Shown here: piece by piece, positions 18,165 to 28,423 of the stretch | How positions within the stretch are numbered: the first letter of the stretch is position 1 | Layout: the number at the start of each line of letters is the position of its first letter | DNA from: an uncultured Alcanivorax sp. | GTDB taxonomy: Bacteria; Pseudomonadota; Gammaproteobacteria; Pseudomonadales; Alcanivoracaceae | Assembly: GCA_913055795.1 (NCBI GenBank) | Contig: CAJXLA010000004.1 | Coordinates: forward strand, 1 to 59,290 | DNA: 59,290 bases | Direction of reading: 5' to 3' | Program-made: the position numbers and the translations under genes | Notes under the pieces: model-generated | What the model was told of the DNA's origin: nothing | Seen by the model: only the letters and a program-made list of their open reading frames with translations | Database searches by the model: none

Positions 18165-20432
18165 TCACCCCGCCTGACGGATCAGGTCACCGAGGCCGGC
18201 CTTGCGCATCTGGAGATCCATGTAGGATGCGATCACTTGACCATTGTCCATGGCCAGAACCTCGTTGAGTAGCTGCCGGGCAAAGAGGATGCGATGCTGA
18301 CGCAGCGCCGCCTTGACCTTGAGCAGCTGGGAGGCGTTCATGCTCAGCGAATCGTAGCCCATGGCCAGCAACAACAGGGCACAGCCCGGATCACCGGCCA
18401 TTTCGCCACAGATACCGGCGGGCTTGCCCTCTTCATGGGCCTGTTCCACCACATGCACCAGGGCATGCAATACCGCCGGGTGATAGGCGTTATAAAGCTC
18501 GGCTACCTGCTGATTGTTGCGATCCACGGCCAGCAGATACTGCGTCAGGTCATTGGTGCCCACGGACAGGAAATCCACGCGCTGGGCAAACGCCCGCGCC
18601 TGCCAGACGGCGGCGGGCACTTCCACCATCACCCCTACGGGCGGCATGCTTACATCCACACCTTCATCCCGGACTTCGAGCCAGGCCCGGTGGATCAGAT
18701 GCTGCGCCTCTTCCGCCTCGAACACCGTGGTCACCATGGGCAGCATGATGCGCAGATTATCCAGCCCCTCGGCCGCCTTCAGCATGGCCCGCACCTGCAC
18801 CATGAAGATCTCCGGATGGTCCAGGGTCAGGCGGATACCGCGCCAGCCCAGAAAGGGGTTTTCCTCATCGATGGGGAAATAACTCAGTTCCTTGTCCCCG
18901 CCCACATCCAGGGTGCGCATGGTCACCGGATGGGGCGCGAAGCCTTCCAGCTGTTCGCGGTAAATAGCGCGCTGTTCCTCTTCGGAAGGAAAGCGGTCAC
19001 GGACCATGAAGGGAATCTCGGTACGGTACAGCCCCACCCCTTCGGCGCCCCGCTCGCGCGAGCGCTGGATATCGGTCATCAGGCCGGTGTTCACCTGGAG
19101 CTGGATACGCACACCATCCAGGGTTTCGGAGGGATCGTCGCGCCACTTTTCCAGCCCGGCCAGCAGGGTTTTCTCTTCCTCGATGATGTCCTCGAACTGC
19201 TGGCGCAGCTCGGGCGTAGCATTGGCGATCAACCGGCCGCGAAAACCATCCAGAATCAGCTCACTGTCATCAAGCTTTTTCAGCGGCGCGCCCTGGAGCC
19301 CCACCACGGTGGGGATGCCCATGGCCCGGGCCACGATCGCCATATGGGAATTGCGCGATCCCCGGGTGGTGGCAATGGCGGCGATGCGCTCGCGCGGCAC
19401 CTCCATGAGCATGGGCGTAGTAATCTCGTCGCCCAGCAGAATGCAGGACTCCGGGTAATCCGGCTCGCGCCGGTTGTTGCTCTGCAGCCGCGCGAGGATG
19501 CGCCGGCCCAGATCGCGCACATCGGCGGCGCGTTCACGCAGGTAGTTGTCCTCCATGCGCTCGAAGGTGCCCACATGGTCCTGGATGACCTGGCGCAACG
19601 CCCCCTGGGCCCAGTTGCCATCACGGATGCGCTCGACCATCTCGCCCGCCAGCGCGTGCTGATCCAGCATGCGCAGATAGACGTCGAACAACGCCTGTTC
19701 CTCCACACCCAGGCTGTCGCGGGCACGCTCGCCCAGATCCCGGATCTCGGTGCGGGCCTGCTCGACGGCCGCTTCCAGGCGCTGGACTTCGTCCTCGACG
19801 TCGTCGGCCGGGCGGTCCGGCACCGCATTCAGTTCGGCCGGCGGGAAGAGCAGTACACCCGTGCCGATCGCCGCGCCCGGCGCACCCGCCAGCCCGGTAA
19901 AGAAGGAGGCGCGGTTGTGCTCGCGGTTTTCCTCCAGATTGTGCAGCCCGCCCGTTGCCCGGGCATGCGCCACCACCGCCGACAATTGCGCGGAGATGGT
20001 GACCAGAAAAGCCACTTCGCTTTCATCGAAACGGCGCGCTTCCCGTTGCTGGACCACCAGCACACCGAAGACCAAGCCCTGGTGAATGACAGGCACCCCA
20101 AGAAAGGCATGAAAGGGATCCTCGCCGGTTTCCGCCAGATAATGAAAGCGCGGATGGCTGAAGGCGTCCTCCAGATTCACCGGTTCCTCGCGCAGACCCA
20201 CCTGGCCCACCAGTCCCTCGGAGAGTTTCAGGCTGACGTGACCCACGGCTTCCGGTTTCAGCCCTTCCGAGGCCATGAGCACATATTTGGGTTCGGCTTC
20301 GTCCAGCAGGTAGATAGAGCACACTTCAGTCCCCATGGCTTCGCGAACACGGTGGGCCATGAGGTTCAGCGCCTCGCGCAGATCGGAGGCACTGTTCACT
20401 TCCTGAACAATACGGCGCAGCGTATCAAGCAT
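18165..20432 (-). CDS. ptsP: PEP-protein phosphotransferase PtsP (enzyme I-Ntr)
   Basis: A 755-residue protein. Residues 1-160 are a GAF domain, as in NifA. A PTS enzyme-I-like region follows: N-terminal domain ~180-330, phospho-His H363 in [16 protein letters not shown], and the PEP-binding barrel with [28 protein letters not shown] and [10 protein letters not shown]. It passes phosphate from PEP to NPr and EIIA-Ntr, a regulatory chain for nitrogen/potassium balance; neither partner gene is in this window. It overlaps rppH by 8 bp, the rppH-ptsP order being conserved in gammaproteobacteria. The stop codon abuts a large palindrome. Confidence 0.95.
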   Translation of the reverse strand: MLDTLRRIVQEVNSASDLREALNLMAHRVREAMGTEVCSIYLLDEAEPKYVLMASEGLKPEAVGHVSLKLSEGLVGQVGLREEPVNLEDAFSHPRFHYLAETGEDPFHAFLGVPVIHQGLVFGVLVVQQREARRFDESEVAFLVTISAQLSAVVAHARATGGLHNLEENREHNRASFFTGLAGAPGAAIGTGVLLFPPAELNAVPDRPADDVEDEVQRLEAAVEQARTEIRDLGERARDSLGVEEQALFDVYLRMLDQHALAGEMVERIRDGNWAQGALRQVIQDHVGTFERMEDNYLRERAADVRDLGRRILARLQSNNRREPDYPESCILLGDEITTPMLMEVPRERIAAIATTRGSRNSHMAIVARAMGIPTVVGLQGAPLKKLDDSELILDGFRGRLIANATPELRQQFEDIIEEEKTLLAGLEKWRDDPSETLDGVRIQLQVNTGLMTDIQRSRERGAEGVGLYRTEIPFMVRDRFPSEEEQRAIYREQLEGFAPHPVTMRTLDVGGDKELSYFPIDEENPFLGWRGIRLTLDHPEIFMVQVRAMLKAAEGLDNLRIMLPMVTTVFEAEEAQHLIHRAWLEVRDEGVDVSMPPVGVMVEVPAAVWQARAFAQRVDFLSVGTNDLTQYLLAVDRNNQQVAELYNAYHPAVLHALVHVVEQAHEEGKPAGICGEMAGDPGCALLLLAMGYDSLSMNASQLLKVKAALRQHRILFARQLLNEVLAMDNGQVIASYMDLQMRKAGLGDLIRQAG

Positions 20433-20931
20433 GGAAATCTTCCCGCAGCAGCGGAGCGAGTTCCCTCAGCGCGCGCGCATAGACTCCGCGCTTGAAATGC
20501 ACCACCCGGCGGACCGGATACCAGTAATGCACCCACCGCCAGGTGTCGAATTCGGGCTGATCGCTGCCACGCTCCAGATCAATGGCGCTTTCTCCGCCTT
20601 CCAGGCGCAACAGGAACCACTTCTGGCGCTGCCCGATGCACTGACGGTGATTACCGCGCGGCTTGCGCATGAAACGCCGGGGCAGACGATAGGTGAGCCA
20701 GCGATCGGTAACGCCGAGCACACGTACATGGTCCGGCACCAGACCCACTTCCTCGTGCAGTTCGCGAAACAGCGCCTCCTCCGCCGATTCCCCCTCATCC
20801 AGACCGCCCTGGGGGAATTGCCAGGCGTCGCGGTTGCCCACGCGACGCCCCCAGAAAACCCGATCATCCGGTCCGGCAATGATGATCCCGACGTTGAGCC
20901 GAAAACCCTGTTCGTCAATAATTCCGGTCAT
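20425..20931 (-). CDS. rppH: RNA pyrophosphohydrolase
   Basis: A 168-residue Nudix hydrolase. The Nudix box [20 protein letters not shown] (residues ~40-59) with following VGL is intact. The N-terminus ([28 protein letters not shown]) is characteristic of RppH/NudH. It removes pyrophosphate from mRNA 5' ends, starting RNase E-dependent decay. The ATG at 20931 follows GAGGAG, whereas upstream in-frame codons are not credible. It leads directly into ptsP with an 8-bp overlap. Confidence 0.95.
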   Translation of the reverse strand: MTGIIDEQGFRLNVGIIIAGPDDRVFWGRRVGNRDAWQFPQGGLDEGESAEEALFRELHEEVGLVPDHVRVLGVTDRWLTYRLPRRFMRKPRGNHRQCIGQRQKWFLLRLEGGESAIDLERGSDQPEFDTWRWVHYWYPVRRVVHFKRGVYARALRELAPLLREDFHA

Positions 20932-21103
20932 AAACTCCTCAAGAGGGCCGGTCTTGCCGTCGTAACCACGGGCAATCCAGACGCCCGGATGCAGGGTGGT
21001 CGCCGCTGTCACGCTCGCATCGGCAACCCGACCCCTAATTAAACCCCGCGCCGGGGTCACCAGGCAAACAACCAGCCAGAGCGAGACCAACGGGGGCGGC
21101 CTT

Positions 21104-21112
21104 TGCTATGCT
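21104..21112 (+). promoter_or_regulatory. Possible extended -10 promoter for the HAD/imelysin genes
   Basis: TGCTATGCT (TGn plus TATGCT at 21107-21112) stands about 68 bases before the HAD gene ATG in the 248-bp region divergent from rppH. No clear -35 was found. The remaining intergenic sequence shows no other structure I can support. Confidence 0.3.
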
Positions 21113-21179
21113 TCGCCCGCCGACGGGGTCCATGCCCCCGTGTGCCCGGCGCCCGCGTCCGAACCCGGCTGGAGCATTG

Positions 21180-21845
21180 ATGACACTGGCGATTTTTGAT
21201 CTGGACAACACCCTGATCGCGGGCGATTCCGATCACCTCTGGGGTGACTTCCTGGTGGAACAGGGTGTGGTGGACGCCACCCATTACCAGACTACCAATG
21301 ATGCGTTCTACCAGGACTATGTGAACGGGCGCCTGGATATCCACGCCTATCTACGCTTTTCGCTGCGCGTACTGACGCAACACCCGGTGGAACAACTCCA
21401 CCAGTGGCGCGAGCAGTTTGTGCGCGAAAAGATCGAGCCCATTATACTGCCCCGCGGACGGGACCTGTTAGGTGAACATCGGGATCAGGACCATACCCTG
21501 ATGATCATTACCGCCACCAACGACTTCGTGAGCACACCCATTGCCGAGCGCCTGGGCGTGGACCACCTGCTGGCGACGCGGGTAAAAATGCGCCATGGAC
21601 ACTATACCGGGGACACTCGGGGCATTCCCTGCTACCGTGACGGCAAGGTGGAACGGCTGCACCAGTGGCTGAACGAAGCCGGCGAAAGCCTGGAGCAGGC
21701 CTGGTTCTACAGTGACTCGCACAATGATCTGCCCCTGCTCGAGCGCGTGGACCATCCCGTGGCCGTGGACCCGGACCCGACCCTGGCCCGTGAGGCGCGG
21801 GAACGCGGCTGGAACCTGATCAGCCTGAGGGAATCATGCGATTAA
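21180..21845 (+). CDS. HAD-IB phosphatase (HisN/SerB-like)
   Basis: A 221-residue HAD hydrolase: nucleophile in AIFDLDNTLIAGDSD, motif II Thr in MIITATNDF, the Lys in YRDGKVERL and motif IV FYSDSHNDLPLLE. The PSPase-like cap between motifs I and II matches the HAD-IB group. The neighbour of rppH in Pseudomonas aeruginosa is a similar enzyme reported as histidinol-phosphate phosphatase, so a histidine-pathway role is possible but unproven. ATG 21180 is preceded by GGAG. Its 3' end overlaps the imelysin-like gene by 10 bp. Confidence 0.85.
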   Translation: MTLAIFDLDNTLIAGDSDHLWGDFLVEQGVVDATHYQTTNDAFYQDYVNGRLDIHAYLRFSLRVLTQHPVEQLHQWREQFVREKIEPIILPRGRDLLGEHRDQDHTLMIITATNDFVSTPIAERLGVDHLLATRVKMRHGHYTGDTRGIPCYRDGKVERLHQWLNEAGESLEQAWFYSDSHNDLPLLERVDHPVAVDPDPTLAREARERGWNLISLRESCD

Positions 21846-22876
21846 CCGTCCTCTCGGTCATGCTGTTGCTCATGCTCGTGGGCTGCGAACAACCGGCGGA
21901 GGAAGAGCCCGAGCCGGCGCCGGATCAGACACAAACCACGGCCGCGGACGCCGCCCTGGCCCGGTGGTATCAGGAGCACGCCCGCGAACAGCGCCAGACC
22001 CTGGAAATCCGCGCACGCACCTTTCGGGAAGCGATCAGCGGCCTGCTTACCGAACCCCGTGAAGCCCGACTGAAAACCGCCCGCGAAACCTGGCGCGGCC
22101 TGCATGAAGGTTTCCACCAGGCGTTCGTGCCGTTACGGATCACGGTGCGCCATGATCCCGGATTGAAGGAACGACTGGAACGCTCCAACCCGGCTCCCAT
22201 CTTTCCGGGCTACATAGATGGGCTGTCTCAATGGCCGGATAGCGGTATTGTTCACGACCGCACCGTGGAACTCTCCCGCGCGGCCCTGCTGGAGCAGCAG
22301 GGCGCCACCGCCGAGGGCGAGGCCAGCGTGGGTTTGCAGGTCGTGCACTTTCTGCTCCACGGCGAACCACAGCAGCCACGCACGGCCGGCGCGTTCCGGG
22401 TGCTGGGCAAGGTTCCGGAACATCGGGTGGTACCGCCGGACTGGTTGCCGGAGCAACGGCGCCGGGACTATCTGCGTGTGGCCACCCATCTGCTGACCGA
22501 GGATCTGACAACCCTGGCCGGGGCGCAAACGTCCGCGCCCACCGCGACGGCACTGGTGGACACCCTGCGCGCGCTGGTGCAGCGCCTGATCCGGCTGGAA
22601 GGACTGACCGGCTCCGACGACGTCGCCGGCGAGTACATGGCCTCCGCTACCCGGACGCAGGCCGTGGAGACATTATTCGAGACCCTGCGCGACTGGCTGG
22701 CCGCGGACACACCCTTCATGAAACTCCTTGGCCGGCGAGACCTGGATGCTTCGGCCCTGCGCGAGCAGCTCGGCACCCTTCAGGGCCCCGATGATGTAGA
22801 CGGGTTGCAGGCCTTGCACGCCGAGCTGGCCACCCTGAATGACCAGCTCGGGCAGCGCGAAACCAAAACGCCATAA
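21836..22876 (+). CDS. Imelysin-like (peptidase M75) lipoprotein
   Basis: A 346-residue lipoprotein. The signal peptide ends at lipobox LMLVGCEQ (Cys ~17) and is followed by a Glu/Pro/Gln-rich linker to about residue 36. The body is helical. WRGLHEGFHQAFVPLR, then PGYIDGLSQWPDSGIV and GLQVVHFLLHGE line up with imelysin proteins of the insulin-cleaving/iron-regulated group. The GxHxxE-like motif of the family reads GLQVVH here, so the His and Glu are displaced or missing, and peptidase activity is doubtful, as for most bacterial imelysins. It probably faces the periplasm. It overlaps the HAD gene by 10 bp. Confidence 0.75.
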   Translation: MRLTVLSVMLLLMLVGCEQPAEEEPEPAPDQTQTTAADAALARWYQEHAREQRQTLEIRARTFREAISGLLTEPREARLKTARETWRGLHEGFHQAFVPLRITVRHDPGLKERLERSNPAPIFPGYIDGLSQWPDSGIVHDRTVELSRAALLEQQGATAEGEASVGLQVVHFLLHGEPQQPRTAGAFRVLGKVPEHRVVPPDWLPEQRRRDYLRVATHLLTEDLTTLAGAQTSAPTATALVDTLRALVQRLIRLEGLTGSDDVAGEYMASATRTQAVETLFETLRDWLAADTPFMKLLGRRDLDASALREQLGTLQGPDDVDGLQALHAELATLNDQLGQRETKTP

Positions 22877-22933
22877 CACAGACCAGCCCGATCAACCGTT
22901 TAACCGGCTGTCGAAACGATGGGCTCCGGGTTG

Positions 22934-23521
22934 CTAAAAGTGATAGCGGCCGAACAGGCCCAGTGTGAAGATATCCCCGCCCAGGCGCAGGTCCGCGCCC
23001 AGCTCCAGTCGCTCATCGACATAAAACAGGGAGCGGCCGAACAGGCCCAGATCGTCCGCGTCGCTGTAGATATTCTCGTAAAAGAGGCCGCCGGCCAGCT
23101 CCAGGCTCGTGGTGGTATTGTGACGGACCCCGCCCTTGAGCATGACGCCGTTTTCATTGTCGATATCATTGTTGTCATGGACCAGATCACCGGTGATGAC
23201 CAGATCCAGCCGATCCTTCAACGGCGTATTGAAACCCGCGCCCACGGACAGGCGCTGCCCGTCGAAACTGCCGTCGCCGTTAAAAAAGGACAGACCACCG
23301 CGCAGCGACAAATGCTCGTCGACGGCATAGCTGCCGCGCGCGAACAGGGAATCGGCCTCCCGCTCGCCGGGGCCGAAATCGTATTCCCACAGCTCGTAGC
23401 CGAAATCCATATAGGTGTAGGAAAAGTCATTGTCGCGCACCGGAGCGGTTTCCGCGCCCCGGATGGCGGGCGCGGCCAGCGACAGCATCAACAGGGTGAG
23501 CGTGACGCGGCGTTGCAGCAT
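22934..23521 (-). CDS. Small outer-membrane beta-barrel protein
   Basis: A 195-residue secreted protein with a Sec signal (LTLLMLSLAAPAIRGA, cleaved near residue 22). About eight to ten alternating amphipathic strands follow (FSYTYMDFGYELWEY, LSLRGGLSFFNGDG, LSVGAGFNTPL, LDLVITGDLV). It ends in the aromatic C-terminal pattern GLFGRYHF recognised by the BAM machinery. The layout fits an eight-to-ten-strand OmpA/OmpX-like barrel of unknown function. ATG 23521 follows GAGGAG; an upstream in-frame ATG would disrupt the signal. It is divergent from the SDR gene by 62 bp. Confidence 0.75.
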   Translation of the reverse strand: MLQRRVTLTLLMLSLAAPAIRGAETAPVRDNDFSYTYMDFGYELWEYDFGPGEREADSLFARGSYAVDEHLSLRGGLSFFNGDGSFDGQRLSVGAGFNTPLKDRLDLVITGDLVHDNNDIDNENGVMLKGGVRHNTTTSLELAGGLFYENIYSDADDLGLFGRSLFYVDERLELGADLRLGGDIFTLGLFGRYHF

Positions 23522-23583
23522 GGGAATCTCCTCGTGACAATGCACTGCGTATTTCCACGGCAACCAGAAGCGGGGCTGTTTTC

Positions 23584-24357
23584 ATGACCCATGCATTGAT
23601 TACCGGTGCCTCGGCGGGCATCGGCGAAGCATTCGCCCGCCTGCTCGCCCAACAGGGCTACAGTCTGGTGATTGTAGCCCGCCGGCAAGAACGTTTACGA
23701 GAACTGGCCGGCGAACTCGAGCACCAGTCCGGCGTTTCGGTTACAGCACTCACCGCGGATCTGGCGGACCCCAATGCGCCGGCCGAGTTGACGCGGCAAC
23801 TGGATGAACGCGATATCCGTCCGGAACTGTTGGTCAACAACGCCGGCTTTTCCATTCGCGAGGGCTTTCTTGAATCCGACTGGTCCACGCATGCCCGCGA
23901 GATCCAGGTGATGATGACCGCCGTGACCGAGCTCTGCCACCGGCTGGCGCCGGCGATGCGTGAGCAGGGCCGGGGCCATATCATCAATGTCTCATCACTG
24001 GCGGCGTTCGCGCCCGCGGCGCCGGGACTGCTCTATACCGGCATCAAGAGCTATGTGCTCCATTTCTCCCAGGCCCTGGACATGGAACTCAAGCCCCATG
24101 GTGTTCATGTCACCGCCCTGTGCCCGGGTTTCACCTGGAGCGAATTCCACGACGTCATGGGCAACCGCGAACGCATGAACCGCCTGCCCGGACTGCTGTG
24201 GACCACGGCGGAAGAAGTCGCCGAAGCGGGTTACAACGCCGTGCGCGCGGGCAAGCCGGTAAGCGTGCCCGGCCGCGTCAACCGGCTGCTCGCCGGCGTC
24301 AGCCGCTGGACCCCCGAGGCGCTGCGCTATCAGCTGGGCCGCCGGGCGGATCTCTAG
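23584..24357 (+). CDS. Short-chain dehydrogenase/reductase (DltE-like)
   Basis: A 257-residue classical SDR with a Rossmann fold. The cofactor loop is TGASAGIGEAFAR (residues 8-20), with Arg after beta-2 (VARRQERL) that favours NADPH. NNAG is at 85-88, catalytic Ser in NVSSLAA, and Y151-x-x-x-K155. HVTALCPGFTWSEF closes the core. The subfamily includes DltE-like and YqjQ-like enzymes with unknown substrates. The stop TAG at 24355 lies inside TAGCAGGCTGTT, which matches the end of the insertion element at 50 kb. The copper-operon promoter starts 8 bp later. Confidence 0.88.
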   Translation: MTHALITGASAGIGEAFARLLAQQGYSLVIVARRQERLRELAGELEHQSGVSVTALTADLADPNAPAELTRQLDERDIRPELLVNNAGFSIREGFLESDWSTHAREIQVMMTAVTELCHRLAPAMREQGRGHIINVSSLAAFAPAAPGLLYTGIKSYVLHFSQALDMELKPHGVHVTALCPGFTWSEFHDVMGNRERMNRLPGLLWTTAEEVAEAGYNAVRAGKPVSVPGRVNRLLAGVSRWTPEALRYQLGRRADL

Positions 24358-24364
24358 CAGGCTG

Positions 24365-24395
24365 TTGACCCTGTAGTCTACTCCGGGATTATGCT
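24365..24395 (+). promoter_or_regulatory. MerR-type promoter with 19-bp spacer, drives merR-copA-cupredoxin
   Basis: -35 TTGACC (24365-24370) and -10 TATGCT (24390-24395) are separated by 19 bp. This overlong spacer is the hallmark of promoters activated by MerR-family regulators through DNA underwinding. The spacer carries an imperfect dyad (CCCTGTAG and CTACTCCGGG) as the likely operator. The predicted start, near 24402, lies upstream of the regulator gene itself, so the whole operon, including the regulator, would be autoregulated by metal. Confidence 0.8.
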
Positions 24396-24417
24396 GTCTT
24401 CAGTAAAGGAGGCAGCC

Positions 24418-24837
24418 ATGCAGGATCTGACCATTGGCCGGTTGGCGAAGACAGCCGGCAGCGATGTGGAAACCATCCGCTACTATGAGCGCCGGGGTCT
24501 GGTGCCCGAGCCGCCACGGGGGCGGAACGGGTATCGGCTCTATCCCGCCTCCGCCGTGGCGCGACTGCGTTTCATCCAGCGCGCCAAGACGCTGGGCTTT
24601 TCCCTGGCCGAGATCGCCGATCTGCTGCGCCTGCAGGACGCCAATGCCGATCGCGGCGAGGTTCGGGCCATGACACGCCAGAAACAGGCGGATCTGGATC
24701 AGCGCATTGCCGATCTGCAACGCATGCGCGCCGTACTGGCCGATCTGGAGGAACGCTGCACGGGCCACGGCCCGGCGCAGAGCTGCCCCATTATCGAGGC
24801 CCTGAACCAGCACGCATCCCCGGAGGTGGCGGAATGA
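24418..24837 (+). CDS. MerR-family metal-responsive regulator (CueR-like role)
   Basis: A 139-residue MerR-family activator. The winged-helix N-terminus ([24 protein letters not shown]) is given here by its core [10 protein letters not shown] long dimerisation helix (~80-112) and the metal loop with C114 and C123 (C-x8-C, ending SCPII) follow. The position equal to Cys77/82 of ZntR and MerR is not Cys, as in monovalent sensors such as CueR, but CueR has C-x7-C. I infer copper sensing mainly from the downstream copA. The ATG at 24418 follows AAGGAGG. It overlaps copA by 4 bp. Confidence 0.88.
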   Translation: MQDLTIGRLAKTAGSDVETIRYYERRGLVPEPPRGRNGYRLYPASAVARLRFIQRAKTLGFSLAEIADLLRLQDANADRGEVRAMTRQKQADLDQRIADLQRMRAVLADLEERCTGHGPAQSCPIIEALNQHASPEVAE

Positions 24838-27380
24838 ACAGCGATGCGCCGGAAACACTGCATCTGGATATCGAGGGCATGAGCTGCGGCCACTGCCGCG
24901 CCACCGTGGAACAGGCCCTGCGCGCCCTGCCCGGCGTCACGGAGGTGGACCTGTCCCTGGATTCCGGCCGCGCGGAGATCCGGCATCAGGGCCTGAGCGC
25001 GCAACAGGCGATAACCGCGGTGGAAAACGCGGGTTACTCGGCCCGGCAGACGACCGAAACGGAACCGGACGCAAGCGCCTGTCATGACACCGGGTCGGCG
25101 GATCCCGCTTCATCCGGAACGTCTTCCGTGCCCTCCGGCGACGAAATCCAGTTGTCCATCTCGGGGGCCACCTGCGCGGGTTGTGTCCGCACCATCGAGA
25201 ATGCGCTGCGCAATGTACCCGGCGTGGACGAAGCGCAAATGAATTTCGCCGATCGCACGGCCCGGGTTGCCGGCTCCGCCGACGCCGCTACCCTGGTACA
25301 AGCGGTGGAAGACGCCGGCTACGGTGCCGAGCCCATCCATGATCCGGAACAGGCGGACGCGGACAAGGAGCGTCAGGACGAGGCCCACTACCATCGGCTG
25401 CTGCGCGACATGGCCGTGAGTCTGGCCGTGGGCGTGCCCGTCATGGCGTGGGGTCTGCTGGGCGGCAGCATGGCCGTCGAGCCCGGCGGCACCAGCCAGT
25501 GGGTCTGGCTGGCCGTGGGCGTGGTCACCCTGGGCATTCTGGTCTTCGCCGGGGGGCACTTCTTTACCGGCGCGTGGAAGGCCTTCCGGGGCCACAATGC
25601 CAATATGGATACACTCATCGCGGTGGGCACGGGCACGGCCTGGCTGTACTCCATGGCCGTAGTACTGGTTCCCGAGCTGTTTCCGGCCTCGGCGCGCCAT
25701 GTCTATTTCGAGGCCTCGGCCATGATCATCGGCCTGATCAATCTCGGACTGGCTCTGGAGGTACGCGCGCGTGGCAAGACCGGGCAGGCCATCCGTCGAT
25801 TGCTGGATCTGCGCGCCAAGACCGCACGGATCCTGCGCGCCGACGGCACGGAAACGGACGTACCCGTGGAGCAAGTGCACTCCGGTGATGCCATACGGGT
25901 GCGCCCGGGCGAGAAGATCGCCGTCGACGGCGAAGTGATCGAGGGCAGCAGTCTCATCGACGAATCCATGCTCACCGGCGAGCCCATGCCCGTGCGCAAG
26001 CAAAGCGGCGACGAGGTGGCCGCGGGCACGCTCAACGACAGCGGCACCCTGGTCTACAAGGCCACCCGGGTGGGCAAGGACACGGCCCTGGCGCAGATCA
26101 TTGCGCTGGTGAAAAAGGCCCAGGGGGCCAAGCCGCCCATCGGCCGTCTCGCCGACCGGGTTTCGGCGGTCTTCGTGCCCATCATCCTGCTGATTGCGGT
26201 GGCGGCGGCGCTGGCCTGGTACAACCTGGGCCCGGATCCGCGCACCGTGCACATGATGGTGGCCGCCACCACGGTGCTGATCATCGCCTGCCCCTGTGCC
26301 CTGGGCCTGGCCACGCCCATGTCCGTGATGGTGGGCGTGGGCAAGGCCGCCGAGGCGGGCGTGCTGATCCGTCAGGGCGAAGCACTGCAAACGGCCGCGC
26401 GCCTGGACACCATTGTGCTGGATAAAACCGGGACCATTACCCAGGGCCGGCCGGCGGTCACGCGGGTGTTCAGCGCCGGAGGCGATGACAACGAAGTGCT
26501 GCGCCTGGCCGCGGCGCTGGAACAGGGCTCGGAACATCCGCTGGCGCAAGCCGTTACCGAACGGGCCCGGGAGGCCGGGCTGAGCCGGGCTTCCGTGGCG
26601 AACTTTCAGGCGCTGAACGGCAAGGGGGTTCAGGCGGAGCTCGACGGCGACGACCTCTATCTGGGCAACCGCCGCTGGCTGGAGGAGCTGGGCATGGAAC
26701 TGTCGGCCCTGGATCAAGCCGCCGGACAGATTGCCGAGGACGGCGGCACGCCGCTGTTTCTCGCCCGCGGCCAGGAAGCGCTGGGTGTTATCGGCGTGGC
26801 CGATCCGGTCAAGGCGGATTCCGCCGCCGCCATCCGGCGCCTGCACGAACGCGGGCTGGATGTCGTCATGATTACCGGTGACATCCAAGGCAGTGCCGAC
26901 GCCATCGCCCGGCAGGTCGGCATCGACCGCGTCTTCGCCGAGGTCCTGCCGGAAAACAAGGCGGACAATATCCGCCGGCTGCGAGACGAGGGGCGATTCG
27001 TGGCCATGGTGGGCGACGGCATCAACGACGCCCCGGCCCTGGCGGAAGCCGACGTGGGCTTCGCCATCGGCACGGGCACCGATGTGGCCATCGAGAGCGC
27101 GGGGATCACGCTCATGCGCGGTTCGCTGCACGGTGTGGCCGACGCCATTGAAATCGCCACCCTGACCCTGCGCAACATCAAACAGAACCTCTTCGGCGCC
27201 TTTGCCTACAACAGTCTGGGCGTACCCGTGGCCGCCGGCGTGCTCTATCCGTTCACCGGCATGCTGCTGAGCCCGGTGATCGCGGGCGCGGCCATGTCCC
27301 TGTCCTCGGTGACCGTGGTCACCAATGCCGGTCGGCTGCGCTTTTTCCGGCCCGGTGGCCGACAGGAGGCCCACCCATGA
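24834..27380 (+). CDS. copA: Copper-exporting P1B-type ATPase
   Basis: An 848-residue heavy-metal ATPase that exports Cu(I) across the inner membrane. It has two N-terminal HMA domains, C18-x2-C21 (SCGHC) and C114-x2-C117 (TCAGC). Eight membrane segments follow, with the CPC motif in [14 protein letters not shown]. Other motifs are the actuator TGEPMPV, phosphorylation site [15 protein letters not shown] for nucleotide binding and [10 protein letters not shown] in the hinge. CPC plus the CxxC HMAs indicates a P1B-1 (Cu/Ag) pump. It overlaps the regulator (ATGA) and the cupredoxin gene (ATGA) by 4 bp each, so the three products are likely coupled. Confidence 0.96.
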   Translation: MNSDAPETLHLDIEGMSCGHCRATVEQALRALPGVTEVDLSLDSGRAEIRHQGLSAQQAITAVENAGYSARQTTETEPDASACHDTGSADPASSGTSSVPSGDEIQLSISGATCAGCVRTIENALRNVPGVDEAQMNFADRTARVAGSADAATLVQAVEDAGYGAEPIHDPEQADADKERQDEAHYHRLLRDMAVSLAVGVPVMAWGLLGGSMAVEPGGTSQWVWLAVGVVTLGILVFAGGHFFTGAWKAFRGHNANMDTLIAVGTGTAWLYSMAVVLVPELFPASARHVYFEASAMIIGLINLGLALEVRARGKTGQAIRRLLDLRAKTARILRADGTETDVPVEQVHSGDAIRVRPGEKIAVDGEVIEGSSLIDESMLTGEPMPVRKQSGDEVAAGTLNDSGTLVYKATRVGKDTALAQIIALVKKAQGAKPPIGRLADRVSAVFVPIILLIAVAAALAWYNLGPDPRTVHMMVAATTVLIIACPCALGLATPMSVMVGVGKAAEAGVLIRQGEALQTAARLDTIVLDKTGTITQGRPAVTRVFSAGGDDNEVLRLAAALEQGSEHPLAQAVTERAREAGLSRASVANFQALNGKGVQAELDGDDLYLGNRRWLEELGMELSALDQAAGQIAEDGGTPLFLARGQEALGVIGVADPVKADSAAAIRRLHERGLDVVMITGDIQGSADAIARQVGIDRVFAEVLPENKADNIRRLRDEGRFVAMVGDGINDAPALAEADVGFAIGTGTDVAIESAGITLMRGSLHGVADAIEIATLTLRNIKQNLFGAFAYNSLGVPVAAGVLYPFTGMLLSPVIAGAAMSLSSVTVVTNAGRLRFFRPGGRQEAHP

Positions 27381-27742
27381 TGATGCTGATCGTGAATCTC
27401 GCCGGACTGGCCCTGATGGCGTTCATCATCTGGTGGTTCTGGCTCTGGACCCCCCGGACGGCGGCCCGCGCGGAGCAGGGCGTGGTGCCTGTAACCGTGG
27501 ATGACGGGGTCTATGATCCGGCCTGGATCGAGACACGCCGGGGCCAGCCCATCACCCTGCGATTCCTTCGCAAGGACCCCAGTCCCTGCGCCCAGCAGGT
27601 CATTTTCGAGGACCTGGGCATTACCGAGGAGTTGCCCGTGGGCGAACCCCGGGATATCCGGATCGTGCCGGAGCAAACGGGCACTTATCGCTTTACCTGC
27701 CAGATGCAGATGTATCAGGGGCGGCTGCGCGTCACGGACTGA
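27377..27742 (+). CDS. Membrane-anchored cupredoxin-domain protein
   Basis: A 121-residue protein with one N-terminal membrane helix (residues 4-24) and a periplasmic cupredoxin fold. Potential copper ligands are C71 ([10 protein letters not shown]) and C108, M110, M112 ([10 protein letters not shown]). The usual cupredoxin His ligands are absent, as in the family of small proteins found after copA genes. It probably accepts or buffers Cu(I) delivered to the periplasm by CopA. Translation is coupled to copA through an ATGA overlap. Nothing follows closely, so this should be the last gene of the operon. Confidence 0.82.
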   Translation: MMMLIVNLAGLALMAFIIWWFWLWTPRTAARAEQGVVPVTVDDGVYDPAWIETRRGQPITLRFLRKDPSPCAQQVIFEDLGITEELPVGEPRDIRIVPEQTGTYRFTCQMQMYQGRLRVTD

Positions 27743-27939
27743 CGCCGGGTCACACGCCATTCACAACCCTGCTCCCCCCGCCTGTCGGCAACCACCGCCC
27801 TGCCTCTATCCGTCCCCCCGGCTTCTTCTTTAGTGTTAACTTTGGTCACAGACAATAGTAATTCCTGATTGCTATTTGCCCGGGCGATGTCCGGCAAACA
27901 CGGACGAGCGGTTCGCAACTGCAGGACAGGGGAGACAAG

Positions 27940-28389
27940 ATGTATCGGATCATGGTCGTGGACGACGAGGACAATATCCTGCGCGCCCTGAAACGTGTAC
28001 TCGCCTCGCAAACGGACTGGGAGCTGGAACTCTACAACGACCCGGCCCAGGCACTGGCCCACAGCCAGGCCCAGGTCTTTGATGCCGTGATCACCGATTA
28101 CAGCATGCCGGAGGTGGACGGCATCGAGTTGCTGCAACAGTTTCGTGAACTGCAACCGGACACCATCCGCATCCTGCTCACCGGTGTGGTCGAGATCGAA
28201 ACCCTGATTTCCGCGATCAACGAGGCCGGAGCCTTCCGGTTTATACCCAAGCCCTGGGAAGACGAACAGCTGGTGGAGAGCATCCGCGAAGGCCTGCGTT
28301 TCCGGGACGTGCTGGTGGAAAACAAGATGCTGGCTCAAAAAGTGCGCGACCAGCAGGAGCAATTGCGGAGTCTGGGCGCCGAGAGCTGA
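27940..28389 (+). CDS. Single-domain response regulator
   Basis: A 149-residue protein: a receiver domain (residues 1-118) with D8/D9, phospho-acceptor D53 (AVITDYSMPEVDG), Thr in ILLTGVVE and Lys in FIPKPWEDEQL. A ~30-residue helical, probably coiled-coil, tail follows (NKMLAQKVRDQQEQL). There is no DNA-binding or enzymatic output. The KPW motif is common in receivers linked to hybrid kinases and RpfG-like proteins. GGGGAGA precedes the ATG. The 197-bp AT-richer region upstream (notably 27825-27880) probably holds the promoter, but no clean hexamers were found. The kinase gene follows after 34 bp. Confidence 0.85.
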   Translation: MYRIMVVDDEDNILRALKRVLASQTDWELELYNDPAQALAHSQAQVFDAVITDYSMPEVDGIELLQQFRELQPDTIRILLTGVVEIETLISAINEAGAFRFIPKPWEDEQLVESIREGLRFRDVLVENKMLAQKVRDQQEQLRSLGAES

Positions 28390-28423
28390 GCGCTCTCGCC
28401 CGCGAACACAGGAGAGAGCCGCC

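Noticed and set aside
24418-24837. Mercury-type MerR
   Set aside because: The third metal-binding Cys (MerR Cys82 position) is absent and the operon encodes a CPC copper ATPase, not mer genes.
25110-27374. 754-codon open frame antisense to copA
   Set aside because: Same GC-driven shadow; low-complexity His/Gly/Gln composition and copA is intact on the other strand.
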